From assembly GCF_003182595.1 (NCBI RefSeq), contig NZ_PDNZ01000001.1:124001-188000 (forward strand): a DNA stretch of 64,000 nt, written 5' to 3'. The position numbers and the translations under genes were made by a program. The notes below the pieces were generated by a model. That model saw nothing but the letters and a program-made list of their open reading frames with translations, was not told the origin of the DNA and did no database searches. This stretch comes from Prosthecochloris marina (GTDB lineage Bacteria > Bacteroidota > Chlorobiia > Chlorobiales > Chlorobiaceae). Below, in pieces: positions 17,636-24,816 of this stretch (position 1 is its first letter; each line of letters begins with the position of its first letter).

Positions 17636-18127
17636 GTGTTTCAACTTAGGAAAAGACTATTCACGGCAGTTCTTGTTGCTATTGTTTTACCATTGTCGGT
17701 TGTTCAGGCAAAGCCTTTTGGCGCTGGGCAGGGTTTCGATGCGGGTGGTGGTCCTAAAGGGGGGCCAGGTTTGATGGCTGCCGGACCGCAAGTCATGAAT
17801 GACTTGAATCTGTCTGCCGAGCAGATTGACCTGCTCGAGAAGAAAAAGGTTGAGAAGCGAAAAACCATGATAAACCTGCATTCGCAGCTACAGTTGTTGC
17901 AGGTTGATCTTGCGGAAGCAGCTAACCGTAAAAATCCCGATATGAAGTCAATAGACGCTATGTCAAGAAAAGTCGGGAATATTCATGGACAAATGACGGC
18001 CGAACGGATAAAGTCGATTGTTTACCTGCGAAGTATTTTGAACGATGATCAAAGAAAGATTATGGATGCTCATCGTTTGGAATTCGGCATGATGCGGGGA
18101 ATGAAAACGGGAGGTAAAAGACGATAG
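17636..18127 (+). CDS. Spy/CpxP-like periplasmic protein (heavy-metal resistance/chaperone fold)
   Basis: 163 aa from the GTG at 17636, preceded by AGGAGGG; a frame opening at 17606 lacks an RBS. A signal peptide runs to about VVQAKPFG. A Gly-rich linker is followed by an LTxxQ-like helical segment (LNLSAEQIDLLEKKKVEKR) and long charged helices, ending in LRSILNDDQRKIMDAHRLEF, the second LTxxQ-like element as in Spy/CpxP/ZraP. Such proteins are periplasmic chaperones or metal-stress sensors. It lies 69 bp after the anti-sigma gene and is a good candidate target or partner of that ECF system. A strong terminator follows. Confidence 0.82.
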   Translation: MFQLRKRLFTAVLVAIVLPLSVVQAKPFGAGQGFDAGGGPKGGPGLMAAGPQVMNDLNLSAEQIDLLEKKKVEKRKTMINLHSQLQLLQVDLAEAANRKNPDMKSIDAMSRKVGNIHGQMTAERIKSIVYLRSILNDDQRKIMDAHRLEFGMMRGMKTGGKRR

Positions 18128-18144
18128 ATCGGAAACGGTGTAAA

Positions 18145-18180
18145 CCCCATTCGATTTTACGATCGAATGGGGTTTTTTTT
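18145..18180 (+). terminator. Rho-independent terminator
   Basis: An 11-bp perfect stem, CCCCATTCGAT / ATCGAATGGGG, with a 6-base loop is followed by eight T. It ends the sigma/anti-sigma/Spy-like transcript and reaches into the end of the convergent carbonic anhydrase gene. Confidence 0.92.
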
Positions 18181-18802
18181 AGCCGTTATGACCGGGAATT
18201 TCTTCGAGGCCGGTTACGCAGATATTCAGATCTTGCAAAATTCCGTCTTCAATACCGTATATCCATCCATGAACGGACAGTTTCTGACCTGATTTCCATG
18301 CGTTTCGAACAGTAGTCGTGTTGCAGACGTTGATTACCTGTTCGATAACGTTAAGCTCACACATCTTGTCCAGCTTTTCGTTCTTATCGTCGATAGCATC
18401 TATTTCTTCGCTGTGTGTTCGATAGACGTCCCGAATATGCTCGAGCCAGTTGTCGATCAGTCCGTGTTCCCTGCTTTCCAAGGCAGCCTTGACTCCTCCA
18501 CATCCGTAGTGTCCACAAACTATGATATGCTTTATCTTCAGCACTTCAACTGCGTACTGAATAACAGAGAGACAATTCAGATCCGAAGGAACCACCACAT
18601 TGGCAATATTGCGATGCACGAAGATTTCTCCTGGCAGCATGCCTACAATCTGGTTTGAGGGGACACGGCTATCCGAACAGCCTATCCATAAATATTCCGG
18701 ACTTTGCTGTTTGGATAGCTTCAAAAAAAAATCAGGATCTGATTCTTTGACTTTTTCCGCCCATTCCTTGTTTTGTTCGAAAAGATTTTTCAGAACTCTC
18801 AT
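18179..18802 (-). CDS. can: Beta-class carbonic anhydrase
   Basis: 207 aa. The zinc ligands and catalytic dyad of the beta class are visible: CSDSR (Cys42, Asp44, Arg46) and HYGCGG (His98, Cys101). It interconverts CO2 and bicarbonate in the cytoplasm. In an rTCA autotroph this supplies the CO2 and HCO3- used by the carboxylating enzymes. The start MRVLKNLFEQNKEWAEKV matches the family N-terminus. Monocistronic; its end abuts the terminator of the opposite operon. Confidence 0.95.
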   Translation of the reverse strand: MRVLKNLFEQNKEWAEKVKESDPDFFLKLSKQQSPEYLWIGCSDSRVPSNQIVGMLPGEIFVHRNIANVVVPSDLNCLSVIQYAVEVLKIKHIIVCGHYGCGGVKAALESREHGLIDNWLEHIRDVYRTHSEEIDAIDDKNEKLDKMCELNVIEQVINVCNTTTVRNAWKSGQKLSVHGWIYGIEDGILQDLNICVTGLEEIPGHNG

Positions 18803-18929
18803 AGTATGTATGGCTTGATAATGTTTTTTATCATAAGGTGCACAAAACTTTCCCTGAAAAGTACGGAAAAACGGCGGTATCTTTTATATATTCTGATTTT
18901 TAAAGAGGATCGGCAACGTATGTTTTGAT

Positions 18930-19781
18930 ATGAAGATTCTGAAAAAACCGGAATGGTTGAAGGTACGGCTTTCAGGAACTGAGCATTTTGCTACAACGAA
19001 AAAGCTGATCGGAGAGTACGGGCTCAATACGGTCTGCCGATCGGCTATGTGCCCGAATCTGCAGGAATGCTGGTCGTCAGGTACGGCAACGTTTCTGTTG
19101 TTGGGGGACGTCTGTACGAGGAGTTGTCGTTTTTGTGCGATAACGGCATCAGCAACTCAGCTGCCGTTACCCTCTGACGATGAGCCTCGAAAAATCGCCC
19201 ATGCAGTCAGGAGGATGCAGCTCAACCATGTTGTTCTGACAAGTGTTACCCGCGACGATCTTTCTGATGGCGGTTCGGCTGCATGGGCGGAAACCATCAA
19301 GGCAGTAAGAGGGGAAAATCCGGATGTAACCATCGAATGTCTTATTCCTGATTTTGAGGGAAAATATGAAGATCTTGACAGGGTTATGAGTTTGAAGCCT
19401 GATGTCCTGAATCACAATGTAGAAACCGTTCCCGCTCTCTATGATTCGGTAAGGCCACAGGCGGACTATTTTCGATCCCTTGAAGTACTGAGGGTTGCAA
19501 AACGAACATATGATCTCAGGACCAAATCGGGGCTGATGGTTGGAATGGGGGAAACGGAACAGCAGGTTAAAAAAGTATTGAATGATCTTGCGGGTATCGG
19601 ATGCAATCATCTTACCATTGGCCAGTATCTCCAGCCATCTTTACGGCACTTCCCCGTTCGTTCCTATGTTACGCCGGATTGTTTCGAGCGTTACAGGATC
19701 TATGCACATGAATTGGGAATACAGCAAGTGCAGTCGGGACCGTATGTCAGGAGTTCCTATCATGCCGCTGAAACTGTGTAA
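18930..19781 (+). CDS. lipA: Lipoyl synthase
   Basis: 283 aa. The auxiliary-cluster motif [13 protein letters not shown] (CX4CX5C) and the radical-SAM motif CTRSCRFCA (CX3CX2C) are both present, as is the C-terminal RSSYHA element whose Ser ligates the auxiliary cluster. It inserts two sulfurs into octanoyl-E2 or octanoyl-GcvH to make lipoate. No lipB is seen beside it. The ATG at 18930 fits the family length. Confidence 0.96.
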   Translation: MKILKKPEWLKVRLSGTEHFATTKKLIGEYGLNTVCRSAMCPNLQECWSSGTATFLLLGDVCTRSCRFCAITASATQLPLPSDDEPRKIAHAVRRMQLNHVVLTSVTRDDLSDGGSAAWAETIKAVRGENPDVTIECLIPDFEGKYEDLDRVMSLKPDVLNHNVETVPALYDSVRPQADYFRSLEVLRVAKRTYDLRTKSGLMVGMGETEQQVKKVLNDLAGIGCNHLTIGQYLQPSLRHFPVRSYVTPDCFERYRIYAHELGIQQVQSGPYVRSSYHAAETV

Positions 19782-19840
19782 AAAAACAGAGGCTGAATTC
19801 TCTTTTTCGGTTTTTTTAAACATTTAAAATAAAATAAGTT

Positions 19841-20419
19841 ATGGAGTGGTCGATTCCGATGAAAATTTTTGCCTACTGGTTCATCGCCATTGTTGTCGGG
19901 CTGCTGTTTTTCAGGAAAGAAACCTTCACGTTCAATGCGAATTTCGATACGCGCCGCAAAGTGCTGCTTTCCTTGTCACTTTTGATTGTCGCTTTCAATG
20001 CTTTTGTCTATACCAACTCGACCTATGACGGCGGGAGGCCTCTCGACATTGCTTCTGTTCTGCTCTTTACTGTCGGAAACGGTATTGCGGAAACCTTCAT
20101 GTTCTATGCCGCGTTTGTCATCGGTGAAAAGCTTGTCGGTTTTGCTTCCAAAAATTCCATGGCGCTGTTCATTGGGGGCTTTGTTTTTTTTATGGTTTAT
20201 AGCGGATTGATTCACGGATTGTTCTGGATTGAATTGTTACCCGAGCATGTCAACCAGGAGAGTCCTCTCAAGCCATTGTTCATGCCTACGCAGATCCTCA
20301 TCGCTGGAAGCTGGGCGTTGAGCTTTTTCTGGTACCGCGATCTGCCGTCGGTGTTCGTGCTGCATGGTTTGGTGGATTTGACCATGATCTTGAATGTGAA
20401 GTTCTCTCTTTTCGGTTAA
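19841..20419 (+). CDS. Integral membrane protein, CPBP-like
   Basis: 192 aa with about six hydrophobic segments. Three short motifs resemble, in degenerate form, those of CPBP intramembrane metalloproteases: an acidic helix NGIAETFMFYAAF where EExxxR is expected, VYSGLIHGLFW (FxxxH), and a final HGLVD. The Arg of the first motif is missing, so it may be a distant or non-catalytic relative. It follows lipA on the same strand after a 59-bp gap. Repeat element copy 1 begins at its stop codon. Confidence 0.65.
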   Translation: MEWSIPMKIFAYWFIAIVVGLLFFRKETFTFNANFDTRRKVLLSLSLLIVAFNAFVYTNSTYDGGRPLDIASVLLFTVGNGIAETFMFYAAFVIGEKLVGFASKNSMALFIGGFVFFMVYSGLIHGLFWIELLPEHVNQESPLKPLFMPTQILIAGSWALSFFWYRDLPSVFVLHGLVDLTMILNVKFSLFG

Positions 20420-20541
20420 AAAACCTGTTGCGCATCTCAATAGCTTCGTTGGGCAGTGCTCGGAATCCTCATGTACTTAGTGTACACTCCGGTTCCTCTG
20501 CTCTGTCCGCCTTGTTCTTGGAATGCTCACAACGGCTTTTT
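20419..20541 (-). repeat. Interspersed structured element, copy 1 (minus orientation)
   Basis: About 123 bp between two same-strand genes. On the minus strand it holds the family core CGGAGTGTACAC (20480-20491), then AGTACATGAGGATTCCGAGC and CCAACGAAG (20444-20452). Its ends pair: AAAAACCTGTTG (20419-20430) and CAACGGCTTTTT (20530-20541) are complementary at 10 of 12 positions. The core is shared with the elements at 24627-24763 and 30690-30805. It starts directly at the preceding stop codon. Confidence 0.75.
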
Positions 20542-20659
20542 GGGATGTAGTGTTTGATGGCTCTGTGAAAAGCTTTTTATGCTCCGCGTCAAGCGCAGGG
20601 CAGCTCTTAGGCTGCATCACGCTTTTGGCTTTTACTTTTTGAATTTTGACTTCAAGCAT

Positions 20660-21367
20660 ATGAGATACTCGGGAACAGTTTTGGTTGCCGGAGCTACCGG
20701 ACGAACAGGTCAATGGGTCGTGAAACGCCTGAAGCACTATGGTATAGACTATCGCCTTTTCGTGCGTTCTGGCGAAAAAGCTCTTGAAACATTCGGACCG
20801 GAGATTGTCGATCGAATCACTATCGGGAGTATAGAAAATGAATATGAGATAGATGCTGCGGTGAAGAGTGCCGATGCAGTGATCTGCGCTATCGGAGGAA
20901 ATGTTATGGACCCCGATCAACCACCTCCTTCAGTTATCGACAGAGATGGTGTTATACGACTTGCTCATCGATCGAAAAAGCATGGTGTAAGGCAGTTTAT
21001 TCTTGTCAGTTCTCTGGCGGTTACGAAACCCGATCATCCGCTGAATAAATATGGCAACGTGTTAACCATGAAGCTCGAGGGGGAGAACGAGGTTCGAAGA
21101 CTTTACGGGGAAAAGGGATATAGCTATACTATTCTAAGGCCAGGCGGTTTGATCGACGAAGACGGGCCTTTAGAGCATTCGATGTTATTCGATACCGGAG
21201 ATAGAATCGAGACAGGTAAGATCAATCGTAGCGATGTAGCTCAAGCCGCTGTTGAGGCGTTATGGGTTCAGGAGGCCCAAAATCTGACGTTCGAGCTTAT
21301 CCAGCAGAATGCACTCTCCCAGGATTCGTTTGAGCTTTATTACAAACAGGCTACTCAAAGCCGGTGA
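20660..21367 (+). CDS. NAD(P)-binding atypical SDR (NmrA/SDR5-like)
   Basis: 235 aa from the ATG at 20660; a longer frame to 20579 runs through A/T-rich upstream sequence. The N-terminal Rossmann motif is VLVAGATGRTGQWVVKRL; later VSSLAVTKPDHPLNKYGNV places a possible YxxxK-like pair in a weakly conserved way, followed by YTILRPGGLID, typical of NAD(P)H-binding SDR5 proteins. Plant and phototroph members of this group act in pigment or stress pathways, but no substrate can be assigned. It is convergent with the NYC1-like SDR (9-bp gap). Confidence 0.82.
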   Translation: MRYSGTVLVAGATGRTGQWVVKRLKHYGIDYRLFVRSGEKALETFGPEIVDRITIGSIENEYEIDAAVKSADAVICAIGGNVMDPDQPPPSVIDRDGVIRLAHRSKKHGVRQFILVSSLAVTKPDHPLNKYGNVLTMKLEGENEVRRLYGEKGYSYTILRPGGLIDEDGPLEHSMLFDTGDRIETGKINRSDVAQAAVEALWVQEAQNLTFELIQQNALSQDSFELYYKQATQSR

Positions 21368-21376
21368 ATTTGTTCC

Positions 21377-22258
21377 TCATAGTGGCTCATCTCCTCTTTT
21401 CCGGCTGCTGAGATCGAGAATCCTCTCCCTCAACGGACTGCCGACTTTTTTCAAAGTAAGTTGCATTAATGCATGCAGACCCATACCGGCGATCGATCGA
21501 TAACGGATGTGTGATTTCCTTCCATTTGCCTCTCTGATTTTCGAAACCAGTTTTCGAGCGACTTTTTCCGGTGATTCAGCTATCAAGTCCAGAAATTCTT
21601 TCGTTTCAGGAGATGTGTCACGCAAAAGCAGATCGGTTTTTACCAGACCGGGACTCAATTCGTGTATACCGATACCCCTTATTCCCTGTTCATGCAATTC
21701 CCGGCAGAGAAAATGACTTACAGCGGCAACACCGAGTTTCGAGGCTTTGTGGGGAATGTTTGATCGGGAAAATTTAGCTCCGGGTGCTGAAAAACCCATA
21801 TTGAATATGTGATACAACGGTATATCTTCGCTGGGTTGGTTTCTCATTATTTCAGTCGCTATTTTCGACATCAGCATTGAGCCCGCAAGGTTGGTTGTAC
21901 AAGTTTCCAGAATATCGGAGGCTTCGAGTTGCCAAAGAGGAGCTTTGCGCAGACCCGATGTACCGGCGTTGTTTATCCATCGATCAACCTGACCAAGGCG
22001 TGTAATGATGAAAGAGGTGAACAAGTCGAGCTCTTCAGGATTACCGACATCCATGCAAACTCCATAAATCTCACATCCTGGGATCTCGGCTTTGAGTGAT
22101 TCAACAGCATGTTCGAGGTGCTCGGGGTTCCTTCCGGAGATAATGACGCGATCACCCTTCAAAAGAAATTCTCGCGCAAGTGCATAACCCAACCCTCTGC
22201 TGCCACCCGTGACGACGATACCGAGAGCTTCTTGGGACTCTGTGTAGGGTAAGTCCAT
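21377..22258 (-). CDS. Short-chain dehydrogenase resembling chlorophyll(ide) b reductase (NOL/NYC1)
   Basis: 293 aa. The N-terminal cofactor motif is VVTGGSRGLGYALAREFLLK, followed by DRVIISGR, INNAGT (residues 95-100), NLAGSMLM, HIFNMGFSAPG, LSPGLVKTDLLL and ESPEKVARKLV. By memory of the family this series matches plant NOL/NYC1 chlorophyll b reductases closely. Unusually, the catalytic Tyr of the YxxxK motif is a His (His170, HKASK with Lys174; codon CAC at about 21747-21749). A C7-formyl or related chlorin reductase role would suit a phototroph, but the missing Tyr leaves activity uncertain. Confidence 0.8.
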   Translation of the reverse strand: MDLPYTESQEALGIVVTGGSRGLGYALAREFLLKGDRVIISGRNPEHLEHAVESLKAEIPGCEIYGVCMDVGNPEELDLFTSFIITRLGQVDRWINNAGTSGLRKAPLWQLEASDILETCTTNLAGSMLMSKIATEIMRNQPSEDIPLYHIFNMGFSAPGAKFSRSNIPHKASKLGVAAVSHFLCRELHEQGIRGIGIHELSPGLVKTDLLLRDTSPETKEFLDLIAESPEKVARKLVSKIREANGRKSHIRYRSIAGMGLHALMQLTLKKVGSPLRERILDLSSRKRGDEPL

Positions 22259-22404
22259 AGATATAAAAGTAATATTTTTCCATCCGCAAAGGAAAATGCC
22301 TGCTCTAGTACTTTTTTGGGTTTGTGCAAAGGGCTTTGTTTTTTAAAGTACTTTATATTTGAACAAAAAAGTATTCATAAAGGCCGGTCACAAAACAATC
22401 TTAT

Positions 22405-23472
22405 TTAGTAAGTAATGACTTTTCGAAGAGTCTTAGCCTCAGCTACCCATGAATCAACATCCTGCTGTGAAGGATCACAGGCGATAATGCTTTGCTTTTT
22501 GTTGACCTCGAGGATTTTCTCATAAAGGTTGGATGGATTACGATGTGCAAGTTCCGGAACAGTGTCGACCCCAGACGCCTCGAGAAGCGTCGCTGTTTGT
22601 ACATCGATCCCTCTTACCCTGCACAAATCAGCATAATTAACCAGTGTAAGCACTTCTTTCTTCGACAAATTGCAAATGGACGAGAGTTCTCCCCTACCCT
22701 TCGATGTTTTTCCCCGCTCGAGCAAGTCTGTAAAGGTGAAAATGCCTGCGCTTCCGAGTTTGTCGGCAACAACGAATCCGAGCGACTCGAACCCGGCTGT
22801 TTCGATTGTGCTGTCAGCAACGGGATCATCTGCTCCGGTTTCCTGTTGTTCACCTTTGCGATGTAATGCTACATGCTGAATATTTTCATCTATAGCCGGG
22901 TGTTGAGAACGTTCGGAAAAAGGGAGCATTTTTTTGCAAAAATCAACCATACCGCTTATCTGTTCTTTGAAAGGAATTGATTGGGTAGCCGTATCGATAC
23001 TGAGTTGCAGGGCCGATCCCATTCCTGAAAACGCTTCATCCAATGCAGCCTGACCACGAACCTCCCCCTTTTGTATCCTGTCTATCACATTGGTAACCCC
23101 GGGCACAAATCTTTCAGCTGCAGCCTTACCCATTTCAACACTGTAGCTGAAAAGGGAAAGAGGATTACTTAAAGCCATACGCCGAACCTCTTCAGGACGG
23201 GAAAGAATGCGTATTGTCCCATCCCTTTCAATGGTTGCCTGACAAGCCAGCCTCGCTCCATCTTTTATCTGCTTCTCGGATAAAAAAGCTTCTTCGACAT
23301 CGCTCAAGCCGGAAAGACAATCCCCTCCCTCGAGAACAGTAACATAACATGTCTGACAGATCCCGAGACCGGCACAAACATAACCAACATGAGCCTTGCT
23401 TTCCAGCGCCACTTTGGAAAGTTTCTCACCAACTTCTCCCGTGCATGACTTGTCATTGATAAGGATATCCAT
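22405..23472 (-). CDS. Chlorosome envelope CsmI/J/X-like [2Fe-2S] protein with C-terminal DUF4332-like domain
   Basis: 355 aa. Residues 1-90 form an adrenodoxin-type [2Fe-2S] ferredoxin with Cys33, Cys39, Cys42 and Cys77 (CX5CX2CX34C; motif CAGLGICQTC). Residues about 95-190 (LSNPLSLFSYSVEMGKAAAE, DRIQKGEVRG) are helical and amphipathic, as in the middle/C-terminal part of chlorosome proteins CsmI, CsmJ and CsmX, which combine such a ferredoxin domain with a chlorosome-binding segment. Residues about 230-345 add a helix-hairpin-helix DUF4332-like domain (LGSAGIFTFTDLLERG, LLEASGVDTVPELAHRNP), which the known Csm proteins of about 220-244 aa lack. It could carry electrons to quench or activate energy transfer in the chlorosome envelope. 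Confidence 0.75.
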   Translation of the reverse strand: MDILINDKSCTGEVGEKLSKVALESKAHVGYVCAGLGICQTCYVTVLEGGDCLSGLSDVEEAFLSEKQIKDGARLACQATIERDGTIRILSRPEEVRRMALSNPLSLFSYSVEMGKAAAERFVPGVTNVIDRIQKGEVRGQAALDEAFSGMGSALQLSIDTATQSIPFKEQISGMVDFCKKMLPFSERSQHPAIDENIQHVALHRKGEQQETGADDPVADSTIETAGFESLGFVVADKLGSAGIFTFTDLLERGKTSKGRGELSSICNLSKKEVLTLVNYADLCRVRGIDVQTATLLEASGVDTVPELAHRNPSNLYEKILEVNKKQSIIACDPSQQDVDSWVAEAKTLRKVITY

Positions 23473-23607
23473 AACTATTTTTAATTGAATCGGTTATATA
23501 AAAAATCAGATCACTGGTTCATCAATATTTATTTGAAATTTAGCAAAATAACGGCAAAAAGCCGGTCGGGATATCGACTAAAGGTCTTCTGTGAAAAGAA
23601 AATACAA

Positions 23608-23632
23608 GAGGCTGCCCTTTTGTGGCAGCCTC
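23608..23632 (-). terminator. Rho-independent terminator downstream of the ferredoxin genes
   Basis: A perfect 9-bp stem, GAGGCTGCC / GGCAGCCTC, with a 7-base loop. Reading the minus strand, it is followed by a T-rich stretch (TTGTATTTTCTTTTC). It lies at the 3' side of the zinc-ribbon/ferredoxin genes. The surrounding 23473-23759 holds nothing else I can identify. Confidence 0.75.
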
Positions 23633-23759
23633 CAACCCAATACCAATGCCGATGAAACTTGTAAAGAAACGGACTATACGCTTATGCTTTCAACATTCGT
23701 CCTCCGTGACCGTCTGCATCGCCACAAGAACTAATTTCAAGTCAATCTATTATCATGCC

Positions 23760-24017
23760 TCAGGAAAGAGCGCATTTATGTCCACCCCAATGTTCCTTTC
23801 CATTCACAAAGACCTGAGGTTCATTACCGGAGGTTATTGTTTCCGCCTGACGGCGCACAAAATTATCTACTGATAATGGGTAAAAACAGGGATGAGATCG
23901 TTTCAGAAAATGGCTTACCAATCTTTCAAAACGATCTCCATCATTGTCAACCTGCTTGAAACAATTTGATCGTATGAACGAATTCAGGACATCTTTACAA
24001 TGCAATCCATTGGACAA
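23760..24017 (-). CDS. Possible small protein or gene remnant downstream of ferredoxin
   Basis: An 85-codon frame overlapping the ferredoxin 3' end by 34 bases. The last 60 residues (from DGDRFERLVSHFLKR) read like a real protein, ending PQVFVNGKEHWGGHKCALS, which loosely resembles the C-terminal PxxFxNGxxxGG of glutaredoxins. The first part overlaps ferredoxin in another frame and lacks a convincing RBS. It could be the remnant of a redox gene, a short translated ORF, or chance. The opal stop at its end is followed by another stop shortly after, so a selenocysteine reading is not supported. Confidence 0.3.
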   Translation of the reverse strand: MSNGLHCKDVLNSFIRSNCFKQVDNDGDRFERLVSHFLKRSHPCFYPLSVDNFVRRQAETITSGNEPQVFVNGKEHWGGHKCALS

Positions 24018-24175
24018 ACGTTAATGCAAGCCGGTTCATCATAATATCCATTACAATCAACACACGCCTTTTCATCGATTACAAAGATATCATCACCTGG
24101 TGAAATCGCTTGAACCGGACACTCATCGACACAGACGCCACAACAGCCACAACTCTCAAGAATCTTGTACGCCAT
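23984..24175 (-). CDS. 2[4Fe-4S] ferredoxin
   Basis: 63 aa with two cluster motifs: CGCCGVCVDECP (CxxCxxCxxxCP) and a second half, CVDCNGYYDEPACINVCP, with a longer spacer, as in green sulfur bacterial ferredoxins, whose second motif is expanded. These low-potential ferredoxins accept electrons from the FeS-type reaction centre and feed the reductive carboxylases of the rTCA cycle. It lies 15 bp after the zinc-ribbon gene on the same strand. Confidence 0.92.
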   Translation of the reverse strand: MAYKILESCGCCGVCVDECPVQAISPGDDIFVIDEKACVDCNGYYDEPACINVCPMDCIVKMS

Positions 24176-24190
24176 CAGGTTTTCTCCTTG

Positions 24191-24454
24191 TTAATGATTG
24201 CCAAATCCGTTTCCTGCCCCCAAACCTCTTCCGCGGTTTCTTCCGGGACGCCCGGCGCCACATGCTCCCCGGCCGCCGAAGCCACTACCGGAACGCCTTG
24301 CTTGACCAAGCCCAAGAGGACCGGCAGGTTCATCGACATGCTCCCTGTGAATCGCATTACTGCCACATTTCGGACAGGTTTGAGGCCTTCCGGCTCCAAA
24401 CGGAACCGACCATGTATGTCTGCAGTCCGCACAATAGAACATTCTCTCTTTCAT
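24191..24454 (-). CDS. Small zinc-ribbon protein with a Gly/Arg-rich tail
   Basis: 87 aa from the ATG at 24454, preceded by GGAG. Two CxxC pairs (FYCADCRHTW and TCPKCGSNA) form a zinc ribbon in the first 45 residues. The remainder is rich in Gly, Arg and Ala (GFGGRGACGAGRPGRNRGRG), a low-complexity tail. Such proteins are often found beside ferredoxins and Mo/Fe-cluster proteins, but their role is not known to me. It is the first gene of a small operon with the ferredoxin. Confidence 0.75.
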   Translation of the reverse strand: MKERMFYCADCRHTWSVPFGAGRPQTCPKCGSNAIHREHVDEPAGPLGLGQARRSGSGFGGRGACGAGRPGRNRGRGLGAGNGFGNH

Positions 24455-24626
24455 AATAGAACTCCGTTTATAGATGTTTACAAAGCCACAACACAATTAT
24501 AAGCATATGCCCATAAATATCAAATATAATGATCAACTTTTTTAAAAAATTCCGCTGAACAGGAAAAAAATGGCTTAGGCAAAAAACAATGGAAAAAGGT
24601 ACTTTGCGCCAATACTCTTTTTTTAA

Positions 24627-24763
24627 GCACCGCTATACGATGTCACAAGCGGCTTGAGTACGAGGAGATGGGGGGAAGAAAACGGAGTGTACACCGAGTA
24701 CATGAAGATTCTGAGTACCGATCAACGAAGTAATCATAGTGCGCAGTAAATGAATAGAGGTGC
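24627..24763 (+). repeat. Interspersed structured element, copy 2
   Basis: 137 bp in the leader of the oxoprolinase gene, ending 53 bp before its ATG. The ends pair: GCACCGCTAT (24627-24636) and ATAGAGGTGC (24754-24763), complementary at 9 of 10 positions. The core is CGGAGTGTACACCGAGTACA, then TGAAGATTCTGAGTACC and CAACGAAGTAATCATAGTGC. It shares the core with copies at 20419-20541 (other strand) and 30690-30805. Confidence 0.75.
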
Positions 24764-24816
24764 CGTTCAAAAAAAATTCCTATCGAAACAGGGCTACTTT
24801 CAGACAGATCGCGCAC

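Noticed and set aside
23740..23760. Possible selenocysteine (opal) read-through at the end of the small redox-like ORF
   Set aside because: The next in-frame stop comes only a few codons later and no SECIS-like hairpin is visible beside the TGA.
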